A stretch of 6,560 nt of DNA from Alistipes sp. (GTDB lineage: Bacteria; Bacteroidota; Bacteroidia; Bacteroidales; Rikenellaceae): positions 1 to 6,560 of the forward strand of contig JAGBWT010000183.1 in the NCBI GenBank assembly GCA_017629615.1, written 5' to 3'. The position numbers were made by a program, and so were the translations under genes. Below are positions 1 through 6,560 of this stretch, in pieces. Under the pieces are notes generated by a model, which was not told the DNA's origin, made no database searches, and saw nothing but the letters and a program-made list of their open reading frames with translations. How positions within the stretch are numbered: the first letter of the stretch is position 1; the number at the start of each line of letters is the position of its first letter.

Positions 1-683
1 CATCGCAATCGACCACACTCGACAACCTCGCGAAGGCTATTGCATCGGGCAACGAGGCTCTTCGCTCGGCCGACTGCGTCGTGATAACATTTGGCACAAC
101 CTGGGTCTATACCCTGCCCAACGGAGAGACTGTAGCCAACTGCCACAAATTTGCAAGTTCCAACTTTACACGTCGTCGCCTAACAGTTGCGGAGATTACC
201 GAGACGTTCGTAAAACTATGCAGTCAAACATTAGCTAACAAGAATATAATTCTCACCGTCAGCCCGATACGACACCTATCTGACGGTTTAAGCGAGAACT
301 CTTTAAGCAAGTCAATCTTGCGAGTTGCGGCCGACGAAATTTGCCGGCGATGCGACAACGCCACATACCTCCCATCGTTCGAAATTCTCAACGACGACCT
401 GCGCGACTACCGCTTCTACGCCGAGGACCTTGCGCACCCCTCGCAACAGGCTGTTGATTATATATGGGAGAAATTTGTGGCCACAGCCCTAAACAATAGC
501 GCAAAAACTCTATTACCACATATCGAAAAGATTGTCGCAGCCGCCTCGCACAGACCATTCAACCCCGACAGCGAGGAGTACGCCCAATTCTGCCGACGCA
601 ACATCGAGGCCATCGAAAAACTACCGAATATCGATTTTTCGGAGGAGCGCAAATTATTTGAGCGTTATTCCGACAAATTTTAG
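1..683 (+). CDS. GSCFA domain protein, 5' end outside window (partial)
   Basis: The reading frame is open from the left edge (first full codon at base 3) to the TAG at 681-683, giving 226 visible residues. The GTG at 81 is an internal valine, not a start, because conserved sequence runs through it (ADCVVITFGTTWVY). Recognisable GSCFA-family blocks are FGTTWVY, the following VANCHKF, TVSPIRH (bases 255-275), a DLRDYRFYAEDLAHPS block whose His (435-437) is the likely catalytic His of the SGNH/GDSL-like fold, and a C-terminal HRPFNP. The namesake Gly-Ser-Cys-Phe-Ala motif near the N-terminus, and probably the nucleophile, lie upstream of the window. Family members are about 310-330 residues, so roughly 90 are missing here. 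The family is largely restricted to Bacteroidota and some Proteobacteria; it is predicted to be a hydrolase or esterase of unknown substrate. Family assignment is firm, function is not. Confidence 0.9.
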   Translation, partial: SQSTTLDNLAKAIASGNEALRSADCVVITFGTTWVYTLPNGETVANCHKFASSNFTRRRLTVAEITETFVKLCSQTLANKNIILTVSPIRHLSDGLSENSLSKSILRVAADEICRRCDNATYLPSFEILNDDLRDYRFYAEDLAHPSQQAVDYIWEKFVATALNNSAKTLLPHIEKIVAAASHRPFNPDSEEYAQFCRRNIEAIEKLPNIDFSEERKLFERYSDKF

Positions 684-691
684 TATATTTG
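658..691 (+). promoter_or_regulatory. Candidate Bacteroidota promoter for the 711-3065/4027 gene cluster
   Basis: TATATTTG at 684-691 matches the Bacteroidota -7 consensus TAnnTTTG exactly and begins on the base after the GSCFA stop codon. A TTTG at 657-660 could serve as the -33 element, but the 23-base spacer is longer than the 20 bases in the secA promoter of this window, so the upstream half is weak. Transcription would start near 696-699, leaving a leader of only about 12-15 bases before the ATG at 711. The call rests on motif match and position only. Confidence 0.45.
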
Positions 692-710
692 CAAGATTTT
701 CGACCGAACA

Positions 711-779
711 ATGAGAAAAACAATATTTTACATACTTTTTGCCATTGCACTATTGTCTCTCTCGCCACTTGTTGTGGCC
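711..779 (+). other. Signal peptide coding region of the PafA-like protein
   Basis: Encodes residues 1-23: a short basic start (Met-Arg-Lys), about 17 hydrophobic residues (FYILFAIALLSLSPL), then Val-Val-Ala, a signal peptidase I type -3/-1 pattern, followed by Lys-Pro. No cysteine follows the core, so it is not a lipoprotein signal. The cleavage site is predicted by eye. Confidence 0.8.
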
Positions 780-2315
780 AAACCGAAGATGGTTGTCAAC
801 ATCGTTGTTGGCGGTATGCAGGCCGACGACCTTGTACGCTACGAAGAGGGCTTTTCGGAGGGCGGATTTAAGCGACTGACGAGTGGAGGCACTCTCTACA
901 CAGAGTGCTACACCGACTTTGTTGCCAACACCTCCGAGACGGCATTGGCAACACTATCGACAGGCGCTCTGCCTTCGCTTCACGGCATAAGCAGCAGTCG
1001 TTGGTACGACCGCACCAACCACAATGCCGAGGTTTTGCTTTGTCGCAAAAAGGGCGACGTGGAATGTCGCGCCGACGATGGCATCAACAGCGGTTTTACG
1101 ACCGACCACCTCTCGGCCCAAACCCTCGCCGATGCAGTTGTCGCATCTCACGCCAAAGCCCGCGCCATAACCATCGCACAAAGCGCCAACTCGGCAATAT
1201 TGCTTGCGGGTCGAAGCGGGGAGTGCTATTGGCTCGACAAAAAGGGCTGGTGGTGTTCGGCTGACTGCTACTCTACCATTCTGCCAAGTTGGGTCAAGAG
1301 CCACAACGAAATAGAGTTTAACAAGGTCTTTGTAACCGGCTCGTGGTTTGGCACGCTGGCCAAGAACCGCTATCGCAACTCGCGACACAGCGACATCATT
1401 GTCTATGATGCAAAAACTTCGCCCGCAAAGACAAAGAATAACGTCACAGCCGATTGGGCCGAACAACTTGCCATAACACCTGCGGGCAATAGTGCAGTTC
1501 TCGAATTTGGCAAAAAGGCCTTCAACAATCTCTTCCACGACAATCAGAACAAGAGCGAGGCCCGTATCCTAAACATCTACCTCGATGCAGCGCGCAACAT
1601 AGCTCAAAAATATGGCTCGGACTCCATCGAATACGAGGATATGCTCTATCGTCTCGATAAGTCGTTGTCCGAATTTCTATCGCACATCTACGCCCAAGTT
1701 AAGCAGAGCGACGATATTATCGTCGTACTCACCTCCGACCGAGGCGCATTACCATTTGAGACCTACGAGCTGTCGAATAAGCAGATATTCAACTCGCGCC
1801 AAGCCGAGGTTATCCTCAACGCCTTTTTGAGCGCACGCTACGGGCAAGGCGTCTGGGTCTTGGGGTATCACAACAACTCGATATACCTCAACCGCGATAC
1901 AATCTACGCCAACAAACGCACACTCAATGAGATACAGGCCGAGGCCGCTGCCTTCGCCATACAATTCCGAGGTATAGCCAACGCCCTCACCTCCGAGGCG
2001 ATGCAAAGTGGTTCGTTTATGCACGGCACAGCACGTTTGATACAAAATTCGTTCTACCCACAACGCTCGGGCGACGTCTGCATAGCACTACTTCCACACC
2101 ACATCGACAACGAATCGGCCGGTGCTGCAAGCGGCTCGCCTTACAACTACGACCGCCACGTTCCGCTGGTAATATATGGAGGAGGCACCCCTGCATCGCG
2201 AATCGACAAACGAGTATCGACAGCATCGATTGCACCGACTTTGGCATCGCTTTTGGGTGTAAGACGCCCGGACTGCTCCGAAGCCGACATTTTGACCGAT
2301 ATAAAACCTCAATAA
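711..2315 (+). CDS. Exported PafA-like alkaline phosphatase-fold protein, probable pseudoenzyme
   Basis: 534 residues, ATG to TAA. Residues 1-23 form a signal peptide (Arg-Lys, hydrophobic core, VVA then KP), so the mature protein is periplasmic or exported. The body follows the PafA/type I phosphodiesterase branch of the alkaline phosphatase superfamily: the first strand KPKMVVNIVVGGM (24-36), EGGFKRL (50-56), PSLHGI (88-93), AILLAG (162-167), EDMLYRLDKSL (309-319), VVLTSDRG (338-345), GSPYNYDRHVPL (475-486) and SIAPTLASLLG (506-516). Compared with PafA, recalled from memory, the metal and catalytic positions are mostly changed: Asp38 to Gly34, Thr79 to Ser75, Asn100 to Ser96, Lys162 to Ser158, Arg164 to Asn160, Asp305 to Arg295, His309 to Gln299, His353 to Arg344 and His486 to Ser474; only Asp352 is kept (Asp343). 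The frame is intact and codon use is normal, so it does not look like decay. The fold is firm; loss of phosphatase activity is inferred; the actual role is unknown. It leads the sufE/DUF59/DUF2851 cluster with a 10-base gap to sufE. Confidence 0.85.
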   Translation: MRKTIFYILFAIALLSLSPLVVAKPKMVVNIVVGGMQADDLVRYEEGFSEGGFKRLTSGGTLYTECYTDFVANTSETALATLSTGALPSLHGISSSRWYDRTNHNAEVLLCRKKGDVECRADDGINSGFTTDHLSAQTLADAVVASHAKARAITIAQSANSAILLAGRSGECYWLDKKGWWCSADCYSTILPSWVKSHNEIEFNKVFVTGSWFGTLAKNRYRNSRHSDIIVYDAKTSPAKTKNNVTADWAEQLAITPAGNSAVLEFGKKAFNNLFHDNQNKSEARILNIYLDAARNIAQKYGSDSIEYEDMLYRLDKSLSEFLSHIYAQVKQSDDIIVVLTSDRGALPFETYELSNKQIFNSRQAEVILNAFLSARYGQGVWVLGYHNNSIYLNRDTIYANKRTLNEIQAEAAAFAIQFRGIANALTSEAMQSGSFMHGTARLIQNSFYPQRSGDVCIALLPHHIDNESAGAASGSPYNYDRHVPLVIYGGGTPASRIDKRVSTASIAPTLASLLGVRRPDCSEADILTDIKPQ

Positions 2316-2325
2316 CAGAGAGATT

Positions 2326-2745
2326 ATGACCGATAAAGTACAGGAAGAGATTATCGAAGAGTTCGCCATTTTTGACGATTGGCTCGACCGCTACGACTAC
2401 CTAATAGGACTCGGCGACGAGTTACCCAAAATCGACGAAGCGCACAAAACCGAGCAATATATCATCGAGGGTTGCCAATCGAGAGTGTGGCTCGATGCCG
2501 AACTGCGCGACGGCAAAGTCTACTTCCGAGCCGACAGCGACGCCATCATTGTCAAGGGTATCGTTGCACTGCTTATCCGCGCACTCGGAGGCCGCACACC
2601 AAAGGAGATTTTAGAGACCGACCTCTATTTTATCGAGGCCATAGGATTGAAAGAAAATCTGTCGCCAACGCGAGGCAATGGCGTTGCGGCAACAATTAAG
2701 CAGATGCAAATGTATGCACTTGCCTTCACAGCAAAACAGGAATAA
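2326..2745 (+). CDS. sufE: SufE family sulfur-acceptor protein (Fe-S cluster assembly)
   Basis: 139 residues, almost the length of E. coli SufE (138). SufE accepts persulfide sulfur from the cysteine desulfurase SufS, stimulates it, and passes the sulfur to the SufBCD scaffold in the cytoplasm. The diagnostic block is EGCQSRVW, with the sulfur-accepting cysteine at residue 50 (Cys51 in E. coli). Other family hallmarks are FDDWLDRYDYLIGLG (15-29), a DGKVYFRADSDA stretch (62-73), the KGIVALLIRAL helix (77-87), LGGRTPKEIL near 87-96, and the C-terminal GLKENLSPTRGNG (107-119). The start is the ATG ten bases after the upstream stop; GAGAG just ahead is at most a weak ribosome-binding site. The stop TAA shares its last A with the next gene's ATG (TAATG), which suggests translational coupling. 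No sufB, C, D or S is in the window. Confidence 0.95.
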   Translation: MTDKVQEEIIEEFAIFDDWLDRYDYLIGLGDELPKIDEAHKTEQYIIEGCQSRVWLDAELRDGKVYFRADSDAIIVKGIVALLIRALGGRTPKEILETDLYFIEAIGLKENLSPTRGNGVAATIKQMQMYALAFTAKQE

Positions 2746-3065
2746 TGACACCGCAAGAGATAGTTAAGGTAGAGAGTGATATTGTTCTAACTCTCAAAAA
2801 CATATACGACCCCGAAATACCCGTAAATATCTACGACCTCGGTCTAATTTACAACATCGATTACGACCCTTCGGGCGAAGTGACTATACAGATGACACTG
2901 ACCGCTCCGAACTGCCCAATGGCCGACATATTGGTCGAGGATGTCAATCGCGAAGTAGCCAAAGTCAAGGGAGTTGAAAAGGTGACTGTAATATTGGTTT
3001 TCGAGCCTGCTTGGGACAAGAGTATGATGTCGGAGGAGGCCCTGCTCGAACTAAACCTCTTTTAG
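2745..3065 (+). CDS. DUF59/MIP18 family SUF-associated Fe-S assembly protein (SufT-like)
   Basis: 106 residues, a single MIP18 (DUF59) domain. Visible hallmarks are the DPEIPVNIYDLGLIY motif (22-36), TAPNCPMAD with the conserved cysteine at residue 57, a GVEKVTV strand (76-82), the EPAWDKSMMSEEA motif (87-99), and the LELNLF ending common in the Bacteroidota versions. Family members work in maturation of Fe-S proteins (SufT in bacteria, MIP18/CIA2 in eukaryotes), possibly as carriers or targeting factors; the exact biochemistry is less settled than for SufE. The ATG overlaps the sufE stop by one base, so the pair is almost certainly co-translated and the context supports an Fe-S role. A PaaD-like function in phenylacetate degradation is unlikely because the domain stands alone and no paa genes are present. 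Confidence 0.93.
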   Translation: MTPQEIVKVESDIVLTLKNIYDPEIPVNIYDLGLIYNIDYDPSGEVTIQMTLTAPNCPMADILVEDVNREVAKVKGVEKVTVILVFEPAWDKSMMSEEALLELNLF

Positions 3066-3076
3066 GTTCTTTGATT

Positions 3077-4027
3077 ATGACACAACGGGAGAGCATTATC
3101 AAAAATTTGCAAGCCGGCGCACCAATACTGGCTTGTGGCGACTTTATGCGCACGCTCGACCCTGTAAAGCTTCACGGCATATTTATCAGCGCCTACTTCG
3201 ATAGGCTCAAACGCAAATATGCCTACGTCAGCGAAATACTCAAACGAACTCACAACGATTGGAATCAGGTTCTGCACGAACTACTCTTCCGCGCAATGGA
3301 CGTATCGGAAAACAGACCTGCGTTTGAACGACTATCGAAAATTGTAACGTTCCTACACGTTCAACGTGAGCAGTTATCGCAATTTGCCGTCGAAGCGATG
3401 CTCTTGGGAGCCTCGGGATTGCTGACCATCTATCGCGACGACGACTATATCTTCTCACTCAAAAGCGAGTTTTGCCACTTTGCTCGAAAGTACGAATTGG
3501 AGCCTATGCGCGTACGCGAGTGGAAACTGCACGGAATGCGACCATACAACCACCCGGTACTCCGTTTATCACAGATAGCAGCCCTTTTATCACAAAAGGA
3601 ATTTCTGATTAACGGCATATTGGATTGTCGCACGCCCGAAGATGTTGAGCGACTGTTCGATGTCAGCGCATCAGAGTACTGGACCTCGCATTTTCTACCA
3701 GCCAAACCGTCGGTCGAGATTCCAAAGAGAATCGGGCGCGAAAAGAGTCATCTACTCGGAATCAACATCGTAACGCTGATACAATACGCCTACGGCTACT
3801 ACATCGGTGACGACAACCTGCACGACCGCGCATTGGAATTGGCCGAGCGTCTTCCAGCCGAAAACAACATCTACACTCGCCGTTGGGCCGAATATGGAGT
3901 CAAGGCCGTCAATGCATTCGAGAGTCAGGCTCTGATACAAATAGCTACCGAATACTGCAAATGCAGGCGTTGCGAAGAGTGCCCCGTGGGTCGATTCATA
4001 CTTGCAAAAGCCGATTTAGACAAATAA
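3077..4027 (+). CDS. DUF2851 family protein, N-terminally short form
   Basis: 316 residues from the ATG at 3077, 11 bases after the DUF59 stop. An in-frame TTG at 3011 would extend it by 22 residues, but that stretch overlaps the DUF59 gene and resembles nothing in the family. Family-like blocks, judged from memory of Bacteroides homologues, are LDPVKLHGIFISAYFDRLKRK, HNDWNQVLHELLFRAM, a QFAVEAMLLGASGLL block, a WKLHGMRPYNHPVLRLSQIAALL block, YWTSHFL, LLGINIVTLIQYAYGY, and ESQALIQIATEYC. Typical members are about 420 residues; the missing part is the roughly 125-residue N-terminal domain with the conserved NAGPDF and NVEIH-type motifs. The C-terminus holds Cys294, Cys296, Cys299 and Cys302 (CKCRRCEEC), a possible metal or Fe-S site. 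Function of the family is unknown. The coding end doubles as the left arm of a terminator. Family call is fairly firm; whether the short form is functional is open. Confidence 0.82.
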   Translation: MTQRESIIKNLQAGAPILACGDFMRTLDPVKLHGIFISAYFDRLKRKYAYVSEILKRTHNDWNQVLHELLFRAMDVSENRPAFERLSKIVTFLHVQREQLSQFAVEAMLLGASGLLTIYRDDDYIFSLKSEFCHFARKYELEPMRVREWKLHGMRPYNHPVLRLSQIAALLSQKEFLINGILDCRTPEDVERLFDVSASEYWTSHFLPAKPSVEIPKRIGREKSHLLGINIVTLIQYAYGYYIGDDNLHDRALELAERLPAENNIYTRRWAEYGVKAVNAFESQALIQIATEYCKCRRCEECPVGRFILAKADLDK

Positions 4028-4038
4028 TCGGCTTTTTT
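4006..4038 (+). terminator. Intrinsic terminator overlapping the DUF2851 stop codon
   Basis: AAAAGCCGATT (4006-4016) pairs perfectly with AATCGGCTTTT (4026-4036): an 11-base stem around a 9-base loop, followed by further T residues so that the T run covers 4033-4038. A second T6 run follows at 4045-4050. The left arm lies in the last codons of DUF2851 (Lys-Ala-Asp) and the stop TAA at 4025-4027 spans the loop/right-arm junction. It would end the upstream cluster and insulate secA. Because the stem has an A run on the left, it could also work on the opposite strand. Confidence 0.88.
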
Positions 4039-4041
4039 CTA

Positions 4042-4072
4042 TTGTTTTTTATAGCATAATTCACTATCTTTG
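4042..4072 (+). promoter_or_regulatory. Bacteroidota-type promoter of secA
   Basis: TTG at 4042-4044 (-33 element) and TATCTTTG at 4065-4072 (-7 element, consensus TAnnTTTG) are separated by 20 bases, the spacing expected of the Bacteroidota housekeeping sigma factor. The spacer is AT-rich. Transcription should begin near 4077-4080, giving an AT-rich leader of about 35 bases with no Shine-Dalgarno sequence before the ATG at 4114, as is usual in this phylum. It sits directly behind the terminator, which supports an independent secA unit. Confidence 0.75.
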
Positions 4073-4092
4073 CGCGTATTATTAAATAAGCG
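4073..4092 (+). repeat. Short imperfect inverted repeat at the secA transcription start
   Basis: CGCGTATT (4073-4080) and AATAAGCG (4085-4092) form seven of eight pairs around the loop ATTA, with one G/A mismatch at 4076/4089. It starts right after the -7 element and straddles the predicted transcription start, where an operator or a start-proximal hairpin could act. It is short and AT-rich, so chance is a real possibility. Confidence 0.3.
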
Positions 4093-4113
4093 TAAAATTA
4101 GTACTTTTCAACT

Positions 4114-6560
4114 ATGGACATATTAGCAGGACTTATCAACCTCTTTTTCGAGAGCAAAGCCAAAAAGGACTTCAAGGCGATAAACCCTTATATCATCAAA
4201 ATTAAAGAGATATATCCGACAATCCAGAAGTTGTCGAACGACGAACTACGCCAGCATAGTGCCGCATTACGCCAGCGCATCGCCGACTTTATCGCAGCCG
4301 ATGAGGCCCACGTTGCAGAGCAGAAGGCAAAACTCGAAGACCCGACCATCACGCTCGGCGAAAAGGAGAAGATTTCGAAGAATATCGACAGCACAATAAA
4401 GCTCATTGACGAGAAAATCGAGAAGATTCTAGACGAGATTTTGCCGGAGGCCTTTGCCATTATGAAGGATACGGCTCGCCGTTTCAAGGAGAATGAGACG
4501 GTGGTTGTTACGGCCAACGCCTTCGACCGCAACCTCGCAGCCTCGAAAGATTTTGTAACCATCGAGGGCGACAAGGCGATATATGCTACACACTGGATTG
4601 CCGGTGGCAACGACATCAAGTGGGATATGGTGCACTACGATGTTCAGTTGTTCGGTGGCGTTGTTCTCCACAAGGGTAAAATTGCCGAGATGGCAACCGG
4701 TGAGGGTAAAACCCTTGTTGCGACTTTACCGGTATTCCTCAACGCTTTGGCGGGCAAAGGCGTTCATATGGTGACCGTCAATGACTATTTGGCACGACGC
4801 GATGCCGAGTGGATGGGCCCTATGTACCAATTCCACGGCCTTTCGGTCGATTGTATCGACCTTCACCAACCAAATTCGGAGGCTCGTCGCAAGGCTTATA
4901 TGGCCGACATCACATTTGGTACTAACAACGAATATGGTTTCGACTACTTGCGCGACAATATGGCATCGTCGCCACACGACCTCGTTCAGCGCAAGCACCA
5001 CTTTGCCATTGTCGATGAGGTCGATTCGGTACTCATCGACGATGCTCGTACACCGTTGATTATCTCGGGTCCTGTTCCAAAGGGCGAGGATTTGATGTTC
5101 GAGCAATACAACCCTGCTATCCAATATCTCTATGGTCTGCAACGCGACCTCATCAGCTCGTTGGTTGCCGAGTCGCGCAAACTTGCAGCCGAGGAGAAGA
5201 TGAGCGAGGCCGGCATCTTAATGTATCGCGCTTATAAGGGCTTGCCAAAGTATAAGCCACTTATCAAATACCTCTCGGAGCACGGCATTAAGGCTCAAAT
5301 GCACAAGACCGAGAATATCTATATGGCCGACAACAACCGTCGTATGCCGGAGATTACCGACGAGCTCTTCTTCATTATCGACGAGAAGCTCAACTCGGTT
5401 GAACTTACCGACAAGGGCCACGAGGCCTTGTCACGCTACTTCAAGGAGGACGGATTCTTCGTTCTGCCCGACATCGGCGCAAGCATCGCAGAGTTGGAGG
5501 CTTTGGATATTCCGCTCGAAGAGAAAGCTCAAAAGAAAGACGAGTTGATTAGCGACTATTCGATTAAGTCGGAGCGCGTTCACACCGTCAATCAGTTGCT
5601 CAAAGCATACGCAATGTTCGAGAAAGACGTTGAGTATGTAGTGATGGACAACAAGGTTAAAATCGTCGATGAGCAGACAGGCCGTATTTTGGACGGTCGC
5701 CGTTATTCGGACGGTTTGCACCAAGCAATCGAGGCCAAAGAGCACGTCAAAGTCGAAGCGGCAACGCAGACCTTTGCAACTATCACGCTCCAAAACTACT
5801 TCCGTATGTACCACAAGCTCGGTGGTATGACAGGTACGGCCGAGACCGAGGCTTCGGAGTTCTGGGATATCTACAAACTCGACGTAGTGATAATCCCGAC
5901 CCACCTCCCTATTCAGCGTCAAGACAACAACGATGTTATCTATAAGACCAAGCGCGAAAAGTACAATGCCGTAATTGCCGAAATCGAGAGAATCGTAGCT
6001 ACCAACCGTCCTGTATTGGTTGGTACGACATCGGTCGAGGTTTCGGAGTTGCTCAGCCGTATGTTGCGTCTGCGCGGAATGAAGCATAATGTACTGAATG
6101 CCAAGAACCACCAATTGGAGGCGCAAGTAGTTGCCGAAGCAGGACAACCTGGTCAGATTACCATTGCAACCAATATGGCAGGTCGTGGTACCGACATCAA
6201 ACTCTCGGAAGAGGTTAAAAAGGCCGGAGGTTTGGCCATCATTGGTACAGAGCGCCACGAGAGCCGTCGCGTAGACCGTCAGTTGCGAGGTCGAAGCGGC
6301 CGTCAGGGCGACCCGGGTTCGTCGCAGTTCTTCGTATCGTTCGAGGACGATTTGATGCGTCTGTTTGGTTCGGACCGCATCGCCGCTCTGATGGACAGAA
6401 TGGGTATCCAAGAGGGCGAAGCTATCCAATCGAAGATGATGTCGAATGCCGTTGAGCGCGCACAAAAGAAGGTCGAGGAGAATAACTACGGTATCCGTAA
6501 GCGTCTGCTCGAATATGACGACGTGATGAACTCGCAGCGTGAGGTTATCTACACTCGTCG
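4114..6560 (+). CDS. secA: Preprotein translocase ATPase SecA, 3' end outside window (partial)
   Basis: 815 codons are visible from the ATG at 4114; the frame is still open at the window end. SecA is the cytoplasmic motor that binds preproteins and drives them through SecYEG with ATP. Walker A is ATGEGKT with Lys199; the DEAD-box-like Walker B is VDEVDS with Asp301-Glu302; [16 protein letters not shown] lies at 267-282; the preprotein-binding insert follows about residue 320; NBD2 has [26 protein letters not shown] (Gly690-Asp694) and [14 protein letters not shown]; the scaffold helix begins at [11 protein letters not shown]. The Walker Lys is at 199 against 108 in E. coli, because of two additions: a charged helical stretch near 60-105 and a segment near 124-172 before HYDVQLFGG. 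Enlarged N-terminal regions are typical of Bacteroidota SecA, which is about 1,100 residues, so roughly 280 residues are missing, including any C-terminal zinc motif. No ribosome-binding site is seen. It has its own promoter. Confidence 0.97.
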   Translation, partial: MDILAGLINLFFESKAKKDFKAINPYIIKIKEIYPTIQKLSNDELRQHSAALRQRIADFIAADEAHVAEQKAKLEDPTITLGEKEKISKNIDSTIKLIDEKIEKILDEILPEAFAIMKDTARRFKENETVVVTANAFDRNLAASKDFVTIEGDKAIYATHWIAGGNDIKWDMVHYDVQLFGGVVLHKGKIAEMATGEGKTLVATLPVFLNALAGKGVHMVTVNDYLARRDAEWMGPMYQFHGLSVDCIDLHQPNSEARRKAYMADITFGTNNEYGFDYLRDNMASSPHDLVQRKHHFAIVDEVDSVLIDDARTPLIISGPVPKGEDLMFEQYNPAIQYLYGLQRDLISSLVAESRKLAAEEKMSEAGILMYRAYKGLPKYKPLIKYLSEHGIKAQMHKTENIYMADNNRRMPEITDELFFIIDEKLNSVELTDKGHEALSRYFKEDGFFVLPDIGASIAELEALDIPLEEKAQKKDELISDYSIKSERVHTVNQLLKAYAMFEKDVEYVVMDNKVKIVDEQTGRILDGRRYSDGLHQAIEAKEHVKVEAATQTFATITLQNYFRMYHKLGGMTGTAETEASEFWDIYKLDVVIIPTHLPIQRQDNNDVIYKTKREKYNAVIAEIERIVATNRPVLVGTTSVEVSELLSRMLRLRGMKHNVLNAKNHQLEAQVVAEAGQPGQITIATNMAGRGTDIKLSEEVKKAGGLAIIGTERHESRRVDRQLRGRSGRQGDPGSSQFFVSFEDDLMRLFGSDRIAALMDRMGIQEGEAIQSKMMSNAVERAQKKVEENNYGIRKRLLEYDDVMNSQREVIYTR

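Noticed and set aside
81..683. GTG at 81 as the start of the first gene
   Set aside because: The frame is open to the left edge and the conserved VVITFGTTWVY block crosses this codon, so the gene starts outside the window.
954..1538. 194-codon minus-strand open frame inside the PafA-like gene
   Set aside because: It is a shadow of the coding strand: rich in Cys, Val and Arg, low in structured motifs, and lies within a gene with clear homology on the other strand.
3054..3068. AACCT/AGGTT hairpin at the DUF59 stop as a terminator
   Set aside because: Only five base pairs, AT-rich, with no T run after it; the next gene starts nine bases later.
3011..3076. TTG at 3011 as the start of the DUF2851 gene
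   Set aside because: It would overlap the DUF59 gene by more than 50 bases and adds 22 residues (mostly the shifted frame of that gene) with no family similarity; the ATG at 3077 sits right after the DUF59 stop.
2745..3076. Possible frameshift hiding the missing DUF2851 N-terminal domain upstream
   Set aside because: This stretch is a complete DUF59 gene plus an 11-base gap; neither of the other plus-strand frames shows DUF2851-like motifs.
5431..6465. 344-codon open frame on the minus strand opposite secA
   Set aside because: The plus strand is unmistakably secA. Frequent TCG, GAG and CGA-rich codon use leaves the complementary frame low in stops; the translation has no recognisable domain and no promoter or ribosome-binding site.
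1..6560. Defence system, mobile element, CRISPR array or RNA gene
   Set aside because: No transposase, integrase, nuclease cassette, direct repeat array, tRNA or rRNA sequence could be recognised; all genes are co-directional and similar in style, as in a core chromosomal region.

Overview
The window is a stretch of ordinary-looking chromosome, probably from a member of the order Bacteroidales (phylum Bacteroidota). The evidence is the gene content (GSCFA, DUF2851, a PafA-like secreted protein and a SecA enlarged at its N-terminus), starts without a clear Shine-Dalgarno sequence, and two promoter candidates carrying the Bacteroidota -7 motif TAnnTTTG. Heavy use of the Ser codon TCG at moderate GC content would fit a Rikenellaceae/Alistipes-like organism, but the genus is a guess. 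There is no tRNA, rRNA, IS element, CRISPR array or phage gene.

Layout: all six genes are on the + strand. (1) At 1-683 is the 3' part of a GSCFA-domain (SGNH-hydrolase-like) gene; its start lies outside the window. (2) At 711-2315 is an exported PafA/alkaline-phosphatase-fold protein whose metal-binding and catalytic residues are almost all replaced, so it is probably a pseudoenzyme. (3) At 2326-2745 is sufE. (4) At 2745-3065 is a DUF59/MIP18 (SufT-like) Fe-S assembly gene that overlaps sufE by one base. (5) At 3077-4027 is a DUF2851 protein lacking about the first third of the family and ending in a four-cysteine cluster. (6) From 4114 to the window end is secA, cut off after about 815 codons.

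Genes 2 to 5 are separated by 10, -1 and 11 bases and look like one transcription unit. A TAnnTTTG element directly after the GSCFA stop codon could start it. It ends at an intrinsic terminator whose left arm lies inside the DUF2851 coding sequence and whose right arm includes part of the stop codon. The 86-base gap after DUF2851 holds the rest of this terminator and then a well-formed promoter for secA.

Functionally, sufE and the DUF59 gene serve Fe-S cluster assembly (SufE passes sulfur from SufS to the scaffold; DUF59/MIP18 proteins help mature Fe-S proteins). They sit apart from any sufBCDS genes in this window and are sandwiched between the exported pseudoenzyme and DUF2851. SecA is the housekeeping preprotein translocase ATPase. 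No clear undescribed multi-gene system is visible. The items most worth a second look are the inactivated phosphatase-fold protein, the shortened DUF2851 with its cysteine cluster beside Fe-S genes, and the terminator built into a coding end.
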